Origin: Desulfocurvus vexinensis DSM 17965
GTDB lineage: Bacteria > Desulfobacterota > Desulfovibrionia > Desulfovibrionales > Desulfovibrionaceae
Length of the DNA stretch: 64,000 nt
Direction of reading: 5' to 3'
NCBI RefSeq assembly: GCF_000519125.1
Contig: NZ_KI912582.1
Span: forward strand, 273,281 to 337,280
Below the pieces are notes generated by a model. That model had not been told where the DNA came from. It ran no database searches and saw nothing but the letters and a program-made list of their open reading frames with translations. Numbering within the stretch: position 1 is the first letter of the stretch; the number at the start of each line of letters is the position of its first letter. Of the stretch, positions 1-9,034 are shown piece after piece. Made by a program: the position numbers and the translations under genes.

Positions 1-1
1 C

Positions 2-691
2 CGCCAGTTCGGCGGCGGGCTGGGCGCCAGCGCGGGCGTGGGCTACCGCTACTCGCACCAGCGCGACGCCACCCTGGAGACCACCGACGCCACGGGCTTC
101 ACCTACCTGCCCCTGTCCCTGCGGCTGGACACGCGCGACTCCGTGCTCGACCCCACCCGGGGCTTCGCCGTCACCGCAGCGGGCGCGCCGTTCTGGGACA
201 CCCTGGGCAGCGACACGCGCTTCTGGCGCACGCGGGTCAGCCTGGGCGCCGTGGCCAGCCCCACGCGGCGGCTGGCCCTGGGCCTGCGCGGCGCCTGGGG
301 TTCCATCCAGGGTGCGGATTTCGACGAGGTGCCTGCGGACCTGCGCCTCTACGCGGGCGGCGGCGGCTCGGTGCGCGGCTACGCCTACCAGCGCGCGGGC
401 GAGATGGACGGCGAAACGCCCCTGGGCGGGCTCTCGGTGCTGGAATGCTCCGCCGAGGCCCGGCTGCGCCTGGAGGGCGACTGGGGCGCGGTGGCCTTCC
501 TGGACGGCGGCTCGGCCTACCGCGACGCCACGCCGGACATGGAGCAGGATTTCTTCTGGGGCGCGGGCGTGGGTCTGCGCTACTTCACCGGCTTCGGCCC
601 CCTGCGGCTGGACGTGGCCGTGCCCCTGAACCGCCGCCACGGCGTGGACGACGCCTTCCAGGTCTACGCTGGCATCGGCCAGACCTTCTGA
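2..691 (+). CDS. tamA: TamA/BamA-family outer-membrane barrel, C-terminal part
   Basis: Reading is open from base 2, so the gene begins before the window; the first in-frame start codon (GTG at 38) is only internal. The visible 229 residues look like the end of an Omp85 barrel: a glycine-rich stretch followed by GSVRGYAYQ (an RGY-type motif, the lid-loop signature of the family) near residue 120, alternating strands, and a C-terminal aromatic ending in QTF, as barrel proteins use for BamA recognition. The gene ends 7 bases before a TamB homologue, the classical tamAB order, so TamA is preferred over BamA. Role by family: outer-membrane half of the translocation and assembly module. The POTRA domains cannot be seen here. 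Confidence 0.85.
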   Translation, partial: RQFGGGLGASAGVGYRYSHQRDATLETTDATGFTYLPLSLRLDTRDSVLDPTRGFAVTAAGAPFWDTLGSDTRFWRTRVSLGAVASPTRRLALGLRGAWGSIQGADFDEVPADLRLYAGGGGSVRGYAYQRAGEMDGETPLGGLSVLECSAEARLRLEGDWGAVAFLDGGSAYRDATPDMEQDFFWGAGVGLRYFTGFGPLRLDVAVPLNRRHGVDDAFQVYAGIGQTF

Positions 692-698
692 GGTGCGC

Positions 699-3600
699 AT
701 GGACGGACGACGGGTGCTGCGCATGGCGGGCCTTGCCGCCGCCGCCCTGGGGGCGCTGCTGGCGGCCGCCGCCTGGCTGGCCACCACCCGCGCGGGCGGC
801 CAGGCCCTGGCCCGGGCCCTGGAACGCGCCACCCGGAGCCAGCAGCCCTACGCCCTGACGGTGGAGGAGCTGGACCTTGGCCTGGGGGGCACCGTGCGCG
901 CGCGGCGCGTGGCCCTGGCCGACGCCGGGGGCCCCTGGCTGGAAGTGCGCGAACTGGCCGTGGACGTGTCCCTGGGGGCGCTGCTGGCCGGGCGGCTGGA
1001 GCTGCCCCGGGCCGGGGCGGCGCTGGTGCGCCTGGAGCGCCTGCCCGGGGAGGACGCCCCGCCCCCGGCGGCGGCTGCCCCGCCGCAGCCCGCCCCACAG
1101 GCGGGCGGTGGGCTGGCCGGGCTGCCCGCCATGCACCTGGGCGCGCTGGACGTGGCGCGCCTGGAGCTGGGGGCCGGGGCCGTGGGTGCCGAGCGGGCCT
1201 ACGCCCTGGCGGCCTCGGCCCAGGCCGGGCCCCGGGGCCTGGGCGCCTCGGCGCGCGTGCGCGGGCTGGGCGAGGCCGCCGAGGGCCTGGATCTGGCGGC
1301 GGCCTTCAACCCCGCGCGCGGCACGCTGGAACTGCGCCTGGAAGCCGACGACCCGGCGGGAGTGCTGGCCCGGCTGGCGGAGCTGCCCGGCGGTGCCGCG
1401 CGGCTGCGCCTGGAGCTGGCCGGACCTCTGGCGGCCCTGCGCGGCGGGCTGGACGCGGGCATGGACGGGGTGGGCGCACTGCGGGGCGAGCTGACGGCCC
1501 GGGCCGGGACCGACCAGGGCCCGGGCATGGATTTCGCGGGCCGGGTGGCCCTGGACGCCGGGCTGCTGCCTGCGGAGCTGGAGCGCGTCCTGGGCCGCGA
1601 GGCCGGCCTTGCGGGCACGGCGGCCCTGGACGGCGCGCGGCTGCTGGTGCACGGGCTGACCCTGGGCCTGGGCGCGGGCGAGCTGACCATCACGGGCGAG
1701 GCCGACCTGGACAGCGGACACCTCGACTGGCGCGCCGAGGCCGGGCCCGGGCTGGTGCTGGCCGCCGCCCGCGAGGCCGGGGTGGCCCTGGACACCCCCG
1801 GGCCCCTGACGCTGCGGGGCCGGGGGCCGCTGGGGCGCACCAGCCTGGAGGCCGAAGCCTCGGCCCGGGCCCTGGCCTGGGACGTGCTGACCGTGGACGG
1901 CCCTGCCCTCACGGCCACGGCCACGGTGGATATCCTGGACGGCTTGGCCCTGGACGCCGGGGCCAGGGGCCAGTGGACGGGCCTGGGCCTGGACGGCTGG
2001 CCCCTGGGCCCGGGCACGGCGCGGGCGGCCCTGTGTCCCGAGGCGCCGGACGGGGAGCTTTGGCAGGTGCACGAGGCCGTCGCGGAACTGCCCGGGGTGG
2101 GCGCCGTGCTGGACGGCACGGGCACCCTGGCCGGGGCGGGCGCCACGGCGCGCCTGCGTCTGGCCCTGGCCGACCTGGGGCGGCTGCACGGCGCCCCGGC
2201 CCTGGCCCGGGGCGCGGTCCTGGACCTGGACGTCGAACTGGCCACCGGCGGCGCGGACGGCTGGTCGGACGTGCGCATGGACTGCGCGGGGCAACTGCGG
2301 CCCGGCCCGGGCCTGCCCGCTCCGCTGGCGGCCCTGCTGGGCCCGCAGGCGGCGCTGCGTGGCACCCTGGCCGTGGACGCCGCGCGCTTGGCCCTGGACG
2401 GCGCCAGCCTGAAGTCCAGGACCCTGACCCTGGATTTCGCGGGCTCCTGGGGCCTGGACGACGACGCCCTGGCCCTGGCGGCCCGGGCCCAGGCCCCGGC
2501 CCTGGCCCTGGCGCCCGGAAGCGGAGGCCCCCTGGCCCTGCGCGGGCTGGCCCTGGACCTGGAAGCCGGGGGCGACCCGCAGGCGGGCACGGCCCGGGCC
2601 CGCTGGACCCTGGACGGCGCAGACCTGCCCGGGGCCGCCCTGCGTGGCGTGTCGGGCAACGCCACGGCCCGGGGGCCCTGGACGGCCCTGGCCCTGGAAC
2701 TGGCCCTGCGCGCCGGGGCCCGGCTGGACGCCCTGGCCCCGGACCCGGAGGCCGGGGCGGCCAGCGCCGCCGTGGCCGCTGACGATGTTTCGGCCAGCGC
2801 CGCTGCGGGCGCCCCGGGCCGGGCCGAGGCTGCGGGCGCTGCTGCGGCCACGGCCACCGGGGCCCCGGCGGACGGGCCCTGGCTGCCCCTGGCCCTGAAC
2901 GGGCACCTGGTCTGGAACCCCGGCGCGCAGGGGCTGGACGGCGACCTGCATCTGGCCCAGGAGGAGCCCGTGGCCGCGCTGCGGGCCCTGGACGCGCGCG
3001 CGGTGCTGGCCGCGACCTCCGGAGGGCAGCGCGTGGACCTGGAGGCCCGGGCCGGGGGGCTGCACCTGGGCGCGGCCAGCCTGGGGGCCGCGGAGCTGGC
3101 CTGCCGGGTGGAAGACGCCCTGGGCGCCCCTGTGCTGGACGGCACCCTGGAACTGGACCGGGTCGAGGCTGCGGGCCTGCGCCTGGACACGGCCCGCGCC
3201 GCCGTGCAGGGCCCGCCCGGGGCCCTGGCCTTCACGGCCCGGGGTGCGGGCGCCGCAGGCGGGCCGCTGGAACTGGACCTTTCCGGCACCCTGGCCCTGG
3301 TGGACACGGGCGGGGAACTGCGTCTGGCCTCGGCCCGGGGGCTCTGGGCCGGGCAGCCCCTGGCCCTGGGGCGCGAGGCGCTGCTGGCCTGGGACGGCCC
3401 GGGCTGGCGGCTGGCGGGCCTGGACGCGACCCTGGGCCCGGGCGGCCTGCGGGCCGACGCGGCCATGGACGGCCAGACCCTGGACCTGGACGCCCGGGCC
3501 CGGGCCCTGCCCCTGGGGCCGCTGCTGACGCTGCACGGCCTGCCCCTGGCGGGCGGGCTGGACGCCACCCTGCGCGCCTCGGGCCCCGCCGCCGCGCCCC

Positions 3601-5093
3601 AGGCGACCCTGCGCGCCTCGGGCACCCTGCGCGCGGCGCCGCGCGAGCTGGCCGCCCCGGTGCCCGACGTGACCTTCAACCTGCACGGCGACGCCGACCA
3701 GGAGGGCACCCGCCTGACCCTGGCCCTGGACGCGGGCAACGGCACCCGGCTGGACGCCGAAGCCGGGCTGCCCCTGCGCCCCGACGCCACGCTCCCGGGG
3801 CTGGCGCCCGGGCCGGGCGGGCTGCACGGCTTCGCCCGGGGGCGGCTGGATCTGGCCCTGGCCGAGGCCCTGCTGGGCGACGAGGAGCAGCGCCTGTCCG
3901 GCGTGCTGGACCTGGACGCCACTCTGGGCGGCAGCTGGGAGCGGCCCCGGGCCACGGGCACGGCCCGGCTGGACGGCGCGCGCTACGAGCACACCGGCCT
4001 GGGGCTCATCCTGGACGCCCTGCGCGCCGAGGCCGAATTCCAGAACGAGTCCGTGTTCCTGCGCTCCCTGAGCGCCACGGACGGCGGGCCGGGGCGCCTG
4101 GAGGCCAGCGGGCGCTGGACGCCGGGCGCCGCCCCGGCATACGCCCTGCGCATCGTGCTGCGTCAGGCCACGATGCTGCGCCACCGTCTGGTCACCACCA
4201 CCGCCGACGGCACCCTGGACCTCGTGGACGGCGACCCGCTGCCGGTGCTGCGGGGCCACCTGGTCCTGCCCGCCACCGAGGTGCGCATCCCCGACGAGCT
4301 GCCCGGGGCCATGCCCGAGCTGGAGGTGCGCGAGGTGAACGCGCCCGAAGGCCTGGAGCGGACCGCGACCGCCGCCCCGTCCGGCCCGCCCCTGGCCCTG
4401 GACGTGCGCCTGGACGTGCCGGGGCGCTTCCACGTGCGCGGCCGGGGGCTGGAGGTGGAGTTCCGGGGCGCCGTGGCCGCCCGGGGCACCACCGCCGCCC
4501 CGGCCCTGGACGGCCAGCTGGCCACGGTGCGCGGCACGTTCCGCTTCCTGGACCGCGTGTTCGACATCGCCACGGGCACGCTGCTCTTTTCGGCGGCCTC
4601 GCCCGTGCCGGACCTGGACGTGGAGGCCGGGACCAGCGTGTCCGACACCGCCGTGACCGCCACCCTCCAGGGCCCGGCGGACCGCTTCGTCCTGGCCCTG
4701 GAATCCGACCCGGCCCTGCCCCGGGACGAGATCATCTCGCGGCTGCTCTTCGGGCGCTCCATGGCCTCCCTGAGCCCGGTGCAGGCCTTCCAGCTGGCCA
4801 GCGCCCTGCGCCATCTCTCGGGCGGCGGCGGCGGGTTCGACCCCGTGGGCGGCCTGCGCGCCCTCACCGGGCTGGACCAGCTCGGCGTGAGCCAGGGCGA
4901 GGACGGCGCGGGGATGCGCGTGGGCGCGGGCAAGTACGTCCACGAGCGGGTCTACCTGGAATTGCAGCACGACACGGGCACCGGCGAGGACAGCGTGACC
5001 GTGGACGTGGAGCTGACCCCGGACATCGGTGCCACGGGCAAGGCGGGCGCGTCCGACGGCGGGGTGGGCGTGTACTGGAAAAAGGACTACTAG
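699..5093 (+). CDS. tamB: TamB, inner-membrane-anchored translocation/assembly protein
   Basis: A 1464-residue protein. An N-terminal membrane anchor (about residues 8-30, Ala/Leu-rich) is followed by a very long repetitive beta-type region with recurrent LDLDA/GLDATL-like strands. The C-terminal 350 residues match the TamB/DUF490 domain, including a conserved RGTFRFLDRVFDIATGTL stretch, DEIISRLLFGRS, and the terminal GVGVYWKKDY. ATG at 699 is preferred because a GAGG ribosome site overlaps the tamA stop; GTG at 693 is also possible. The family forms a periplasmic hydrophobic groove that bridges the two membranes for lipid or barrel transport. About 35 residues near 690 (Ala-rich) are low complexity. 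Base composition is extremely GC-rich, so long antisense frames exist but are shadows. Confidence 0.93.
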   Translation: MDGRRVLRMAGLAAAALGALLAAAAWLATTRAGGQALARALERATRSQQPYALTVEELDLGLGGTVRARRVALADAGGPWLEVRELAVDVSLGALLAGRLELPRAGAALVRLERLPGEDAPPPAAAAPPQPAPQAGGGLAGLPAMHLGALDVARLELGAGAVGAERAYALAASAQAGPRGLGASARVRGLGEAAEGLDLAAAFNPARGTLELRLEADDPAGVLARLAELPGGAARLRLELAGPLAALRGGLDAGMDGVGALRGELTARAGTDQGPGMDFAGRVALDAGLLPAELERVLGREAGLAGTAALDGARLLVHGLTLGLGAGELTITGEADLDSGHLDWRAEAGPGLVLAAAREAGVALDTPGPLTLRGRGPLGRTSLEAEASARALAWDVLTVDGPALTATATVDILDGLALDAGARGQWTGLGLDGWPLGPGTARAALCPEAPDGELWQVHEAVAELPGVGAVLDGTGTLAGAGATARLRLALADLGRLHGAPALARGAVLDLDVELATGGADGWSDVRMDCAGQLRPGPGLPAPLAALLGPQAALRGTLAVDAARLALDGASLKSRTLTLDFAGSWGLDDDALALAARAQAPALALAPGSGGPLALRGLALDLEAGGDPQAGTARARWTLDGADLPGAALRGVSGNATARGPWTALALELALRAGARLDALAPDPEAGAASAAVAADDVSASAAAGAPGRAEAAGAAAATATGAPADGPWLPLALNGHLVWNPGAQGLDGDLHLAQEEPVAALRALDARAVLAATSGGQRVDLEARAGGLHLGAASLGAAELACRVEDALGAPVLDGTLELDRVEAAGLRLDTARAAVQGPPGALAFTARGAGAAGGPLELDLSGTLALVDTGGELRLASARGLWAGQPLALGREALLAWDGPGWRLAGLDATLGPGGLRADAAMDGQTLDLDARARALPLGPLLTLHGLPLAGGLDATLRASGPAAAPQATLRASGTLRAAPRELAAPVPDVTFNLHGDADQEGTRLTLALDAGNGTRLDAEAGLPLRPDATLPGLAPGPGGLHGFARGRLDLALAEALLGDEEQRLSGVLDLDATLGGSWERPRATGTARLDGARYEHTGLGLILDALRAEAEFQNESVFLRSLSATDGGPGRLEASGRWTPGAAPAYALRIVLRQATMLRHRLVTTTADGTLDLVDGDPLPVLRGHLVLPATEVRIPDELPGAMPELEVREVNAPEGLERTATAAPSGPPLALDVRLDVPGRFHVRGRGLEVEFRGAVAARGTTAAPALDGQLATVRGTFRFLDRVFDIATGTLLFSAASPVPDLDVEAGTSVSDTAVTATLQGPADRFVLALESDPALPRDEIISRLLFGRSMASLSPVQAFQLASALRHLSGGGGGFDPVGGLRALTGLDQLGVSQGEDGAGMRVGAGKYVHERVYLELQHDTGTGEDSVTVDVELTPDIGATGKAGASDGGVGVYWKKDY

Positions 5094-5155
5094 CGGGCCG
5101 GTGCGAGACGCATTGTCGCAGGGCGTTCAATGCGCGGGACGCTGGCGGGGAAAAT

Positions 5156-5199
5156 GCGCGCCCCTGCGGCTGGCTGGCAGCGGCAGGGGCGCGCTTTTT
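5156..5199. terminator. Bidirectional intrinsic terminator between tamB and fmdE
   Basis: A perfect 12-bp stem (GCGCGCCCCTGC paired with GCAGGGGCGCGC) is followed by five T on the plus strand. On the minus strand the stem is followed by ATTTTC. It sits between the convergent tamB and fmdE genes and can stop both. Confidence 0.88.
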
Positions 5200-5230
5200 G
5201 CGGCCCGCAGGGGGCGCCCGGGGCGGCCTG

Positions 5231-5839
5231 TCAGCGCTTCTGATCGACCTTCTCGAAGCAGGGGATGCACAGGGTCCGGCCTTCCAGGCGCCGGGTGCGC
5301 GACTCCATGATCATCTCGCCGCACCCGGCGCAGACCAGGCTCTCCAGGATGCTCGGGCCGCGCGGGATGGGCGTGGCGGGCGGCTGGATCTCGAAGACCT
5401 CCTCCAAGGGCAGCTCCATGAGCGTGCGCATGGCCTCGGCGCGCAGCTCGGCCAGCCGGGTGCGGTCCTCGGGGCTGCCCTGGCCTTCGTTGATCTTGCG
5501 TTGCAGCTCGCCTGCCTCGGGGCGCATGGGCCGGGCCGAGGGCTTGAGCAGGGCGCGCAGGCCCTTGCCGTCGGAGCGGCGGTAGAAGGTGAAGGCCATC
5601 TTGCCGTAGTCGCGCTGGATGAGGTTGCCCTTGCCCACGGTGCAGCCGGTGAGCGCCTGGATGGCGTCCACGCCGCACATGTCGGTTTCCACCACGGCGG
5701 TCAGGGGCGTGTCGTTGTTGTGGCCCAGCTCGCGCAGGCACAGTTCGGCGGCGCGCAGGCCGATGGTCAGCCCGGGGCATTCGTGGCCGTGGAAGGCGAT
5801 GGCGAACTCCACCTGTTCCTTGGTCAGGGCGCTGTTCAT
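5231..5839 (-). CDS. FmdE-family protein with C-terminal zinc ribbon
   Basis: A 202-residue protein. The N-terminal 140 residues match the FmdE domain: the conserved FHGHECPGL motif near residue 15, then ETDMCGVDAIQ and GCTVGKGNL with the conserved Cys residues. The last 35 residues hold a CAGCGE...CIPC pair, a zinc-ribbon/TRASH-type metal site. Its ATG overlaps the stop of the upstream ABC ATPase gene (ATGA), so it is the last gene of a four-gene operon with a FecBCD-type importer. In archaea FmdE is linked to molybdenum formylmethanofuran dehydrogenase. In bacteria with metal importers its exact job is unproven, and a metal-handling role tied to the importer is inference. Confidence 0.85.
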   Translation of the reverse strand: MNSALTKEQVEFAIAFHGHECPGLTIGLRAAELCLRELGHNNDTPLTAVVETDMCGVDAIQALTGCTVGKGNLIQRDYGKMAFTFYRRSDGKGLRALLKPSARPMRPEAGELQRKINEGQGSPEDRTRLAELRAEAMRTLMELPLEEVFEIQPPATPIPRGPSILESLVCAGCGEMIMESRTRRLEGRTLCIPCFEKVDQKR

Positions 5840-6624
5840 GGGGTGGTCCTCTCCTTTGTGTCTGGTGACAGGCCGCGCGGCACGACGACCGGGCGGCCCT
5901 GGTGGTGCAGCAGGTCCACGGGCACGCCGTAGACCTCCTCGACCATCCGGGACGTGACTTCGTCCCGGCGGCAGTTGGCGAACACTTCGCCGTCCTTGAG
6001 GAAAAGGAATCTGTCGCCGAAGCGCAGGGCGGTGTTCAGGTCGTGCATGGTCATGACCACGGCCACGCCGTGGCCGTGCGCCACGTCGCGCACGGTGCGC
6101 AGCACCTCGATCTGGTTTTTGAGGTCCAGGGCGCTGGTGGGCTCGTCCAGGAGCATCACCGCCGGTTCCTGGACCAGGGCCCGGGCGATGCAGACCCGTT
6201 GCAGCTCGCCGCCGCTCATGCGGTCGATGGGCCGCATGGCCAGGTGCGCCACGCCCACCCGCGCGAGGGCCGCGCCGACCAGACGCAGATCGGCCTCGCC
6301 CGCGCGCCAGGTGATGTGCGGCAGCCGCCCCAGGAGCACGGCGTCGAAGGCCGTCATGCGGCAGACCTCGCCGCGCTGGGGCACGTAGCCCAGGGTGCGG
6401 GCGATCTTGGCGGCGTCCATGCGCAGCACCTCGGCGCTGTCCACCGTCACCACGCCCCGGGCCGGGCGGTGCACGGCGTTCAGGCAGCGCAGCAGCGTGG
6501 TCTTGCCCACGCCGTTGGGCCCGAGCACGGCCAGCACCTCGCCCGCCGCCACGTCGAACTCCACGGCGCGCAGCACCGGGGCGCCGTTGTAGGCGTAATG
6601 CAGATCGCGGACGGCGAGTTTCAC
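5836..6624 (-). CDS. FecE/BtuD-type ABC transporter ATP-binding protein
   Basis: A 262-residue ATPase. Walker A GPNGVGKTT lies near residue 36, the Q-loop YVPQRGEV near 81, the ABC signature MSGGELQRV near 142, Walker B VMLLDEPTSALD near 160, and the switch His is in MTMHDLN. Start is GTG at 6624: it overlaps the permease stop as GTGA, which marks tight translational coupling. It also overlaps fmdE by four bases at its end. By family this is the nucleotide-binding subunit of an importer for iron-siderophore, cobalamin or an oxyanion/metal complex. The substrate cannot be read from the sequence. Confidence 0.93.
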   Translation of the reverse strand: MKLAVRDLHYAYNGAPVLRAVEFDVAAGEVLAVLGPNGVGKTTLLRCLNAVHRPARGVVTVDSAEVLRMDAAKIARTLGYVPQRGEVCRMTAFDAVLLGRLPHITWRAGEADLRLVGAALARVGVAHLAMRPIDRMSGGELQRVCIARALVQEPAVMLLDEPTSALDLKNQIEVLRTVRDVAHGHGVAVVMTMHDLNTALRFGDRFLFLKDGEVFANCRRDEVTSRMVEEVYGVPVDLLHHQGRPVVVPRGLSPDTKERTTP

Positions 6625-7694
6625 CGGCGCCTCCTGCGCAGCAACAGCCAGATGAAGCCCGGCGCGCCGATGAAGGCCGTGAGCACCGACACGGGCAGGG
6701 CGTGGGGCGCCAGCACCAGCCGCGCGGCGGTGTCCGCCGCCAGGAGCAGCGCCCCGCCCGCGAGGCAGCTGGCGGGCATCAGGTAGCGGTGGTCGTCGCC
6801 GATGACCCGGCGCACCATGTGCGGGCAGATCAGGCCCACGAAGCCGATGACGCCCAGCGCCGCGACGATGACCGCCGTGACCAGCGAGGAGACGAGCATC
6901 CCCACCATGCGCACGCGCTCCACGCGCACGCCCAGGCCTCGGGCCGTCTCGTCGCCCGCGTCCATGGCGTTGTAGTTCCAGGCGTTGGCCATGAAGAACG
7001 CCGCGCCGCCCAGGGCCACGGCGCCCAGGGCCCAGACCTCGCGCCAGCCCGCGCGGGCCACGTCGCCGAAGGTCCAGAAGACCATGGCCGCGAGCTGCAC
7101 GTCGTCGGCGAAATATTGCAGGACCATGGTCCCCGCCGTGCAGAAAGCGCCCAGGGCCACGCCCGTGAGGACCATGACCTCGGGCGAGGCGCCCCGGTAG
7201 CGGGCCATGGCGATGACCAGCCCGGCGGCCAGCAGGGAGCAGGCAAAGGCGCTGGCCGTGGTCAGCAGCGGGTTGGAGATGGTCACGGCGCCCACGCTGG
7301 AGCTTTGCATGACCCCCGAGCCGAGGATCATCACCGCGAAGGAGGCCCCCAGGGCCGCGGCCTGGGAGATGCCCAGGGTGAAGGGCGAGCCCAGCGGGTT
7401 GCGCAGCACCGACTGCATGGCCGCCCCCGAGGCCGACAGGCCCAGGCCCGCGAACAGCGCCGCCAGGGCGTGGGGCAGGCGGATGTCGAGGATGATCACC
7501 GCGTCGCGCGCGGAGGCGGCCTGCCCCGCCAGGGTGCGCACCACGTCCCAGGCCGGAAGGGGCACCGCGCCCAGGGCCACGGCCATGACCAGCAGCGCGG
7601 CCACCAGCAGGACCAGCGCCAGCAGGAAAAGCATCTTGCGGGCCAGATAGGCCGTGTATGCCGCGGGGATTTCCCCGTGGGCGAGGTGGCTCAT
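6621..7694 (-). CDS. FecCD/BtuC-family ABC transporter permease
   Basis: A 357-residue, strongly hydrophobic protein with about nine to ten membrane segments. Family motifs are clear: DIRLPHALAALFAGLGLSAS, MQSVLRNPLGSPFTLGISQ and FVGLICPHMVRRVIGDDHR near residue 280, which is the cytoplasmic coupling region for the ATPase. Start is ATG at 7694, 6 bases after the binding-protein gene. It is the middle gene of the operon binding protein-permease-ATPase-FmdE. Confidence 0.94.
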   Translation of the reverse strand: MSHLAHGEIPAAYTAYLARKMLFLLALVLLVAALLVMAVALGAVPLPAWDVVRTLAGQAASARDAVIILDIRLPHALAALFAGLGLSASGAAMQSVLRNPLGSPFTLGISQAAALGASFAVMILGSGVMQSSSVGAVTISNPLLTTASAFACSLLAAGLVIAMARYRGASPEVMVLTGVALGAFCTAGTMVLQYFADDVQLAAMVFWTFGDVARAGWREVWALGAVALGGAAFFMANAWNYNAMDAGDETARGLGVRVERVRMVGMLVSSLVTAVIVAALGVIGFVGLICPHMVRRVIGDDHRYLMPASCLAGGALLLAADTAARLVLAPHALPVSVLTAFIGAPGFIWLLLRRRRR

Positions 7695-7699
7695 GGCGG

Positions 7700-8848
7700 C
7701 TACCGCAGGGGGATGCGGGCGAAGACCAGCCCGGGGAACCCCTGGCACATCTGCCCGAAAACCGGCTTGCCCACCAGGGCGGTGTAGATGGTGTCGGCCA
7801 TGGCTGCGGGGTCCATGTCCGCAAAGCGCCCCGGGTGCAGGGTCTTGCCCACGAAATAGGCGTTGGCGAAGATGGAGCCGTAGTTGGCGTTGTAGGAATT
7901 GTAGGGCAGCACGCCGTAGACCTCGCCCGCGCGCGCCGCGCGCAGCATGGACAGGGCCGGGTCGTTGCGCAGCTCGTGCAGCCCCCCGGCGCCCTCGCCC
8001 AGGGTGGTGGTGGACACATCCAGGAAAACCACCTGCGGGTCCCAGGCCACGATCTGTTCCTTGGGTACGCCCGTGCGCACCTGGTCGCGCCCTTCGCTGG
8101 CCTGGGTGTGTGCCACGTTGCGCGCACCGGCCATGCGGAAGGGCGGGTAGGTGGGCTCGGTGGACTGCATGCCGTGGGCGCCCTTCATGGCGATGCCGCC
8201 CACATAGCACGGGGGCATGTCCGCCTCGGGGAGGCCCGCCGTGCGCGCGGCCAGGTCCGCCTGCCAGGCCGTGAACAGCCCGATGACCTCCTCGGCGCGC
8301 TGCTGGCGGTGGACCACCTCGCCCATGAGCCGCAGGGCGGCGTCCAGGGCGGGCCGCCCGGCGCCCAGGTTGCCGTATTCCAGGACGACCACGGGGATGC
8401 CGGTCTTGGCCTGGAGCTGGTCCGGGTCGTAGCTTTCGCCGGCGACCATGACCTTGAGGATGACCTGGGGCGCGGGGTCCAGGGCGACGAGGAGCTCCGG
8501 GTTGTCGCGGCCGCGAAACTCCCCGAACAAGGGCAGGCTCTTGAACTGCGGGTTGGCTATGCTGTAGGGCCGGGTTTCGATGACCGTGCCCCGGCGTTCG
8601 ATGCTGTCCACGGCCACGGCCAGATGCTGGGCCTGGAGGTAGGTCAGCAGGCGCAGGCAGCCCGACCCGGAGCAGACGACCCGCTCCACGCGGTCGGGGA
8701 TGTCCACGCTGCGCCCGGCCATGTCGGTGACGGTGCGCGCCTGGGCGGGCAGGGCCCAGGCGGCCAGCAGCAGGGCCAGCAGCAGGGCCGCCAGGGCCGG
8801 GGCGCCGCCCCCGTGGCCGCGGGGAATGCGAAGTGCCGAGGCAGACAT
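7700..8848 (-). CDS. Periplasmic metal-type ABC transporter substrate-binding protein
   Basis: A 382-residue protein with a Sec signal peptide (hydrophobic core about residues 18-33, AQA cleavage site before RTVTDMAG). The start of the mature chain, TVTDMAGRSVDIPDRVERVV, is the typical opening of the periplasmic-binding family for siderophores, cobalamin and related ligands. It is the first gene of the importer/FmdE operon. The GGAG ribosome site lies 6 bases before the ATG. The 186-bp upstream gap is AT-richer than its surroundings and should hold the operon promoter. I could not match a Fur, ModE or riboswitch consensus there. Confidence 0.9.
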   Translation of the reverse strand: MSASALRIPRGHGGGAPALAALLLALLLAAWALPAQARTVTDMAGRSVDIPDRVERVVCSGSGCLRLLTYLQAQHLAVAVDSIERRGTVIETRPYSIANPQFKSLPLFGEFRGRDNPELLVALDPAPQVILKVMVAGESYDPDQLQAKTGIPVVVLEYGNLGAGRPALDAALRLMGEVVHRQQRAEEVIGLFTAWQADLAARTAGLPEADMPPCYVGGIAMKGAHGMQSTEPTYPPFRMAGARNVAHTQASEGRDQVRTGVPKEQIVAWDPQVVFLDVSTTTLGEGAGGLHELRNDPALSMLRAARAGEVYGVLPYNSYNANYGSIFANAYFVGKTLHPGRFADMDPAAMADTIYTALVGKPVFGQMCQGFPGLVFARIPLR

Positions 8849-9034
8849 GTATTCTCCAAAAGTGCTTTAATATGAAAATCGTCACACCTTTCGGCTATCG
8901 ATTTGTAGAGGATTGATGGGCTGTGTCAAGGGTTTTGGGTGGCGCCCCTGGCTGGCCGGGGCGTGGGGGGCGCGGCGGCGGGGCGCGGGGCGATTTGTGT
9001 TTGTCCTCTCGGTTCGACCGGGATACGGTGGGGC

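Noticed and set aside
585..4970. A 1461-codon open frame antisense to tamB
   Set aside because: Very high GC leaves antisense frames open by chance. Its translation is Gln/Gly/Arg-rich and low complexity, while the plus-strand frame matches TamB throughout.
8849..9034. Fur, ModE or riboswitch site upstream of the importer operon
   Set aside because: The gap is AT-richer than its surroundings, but no consensus site could be matched with confidence.
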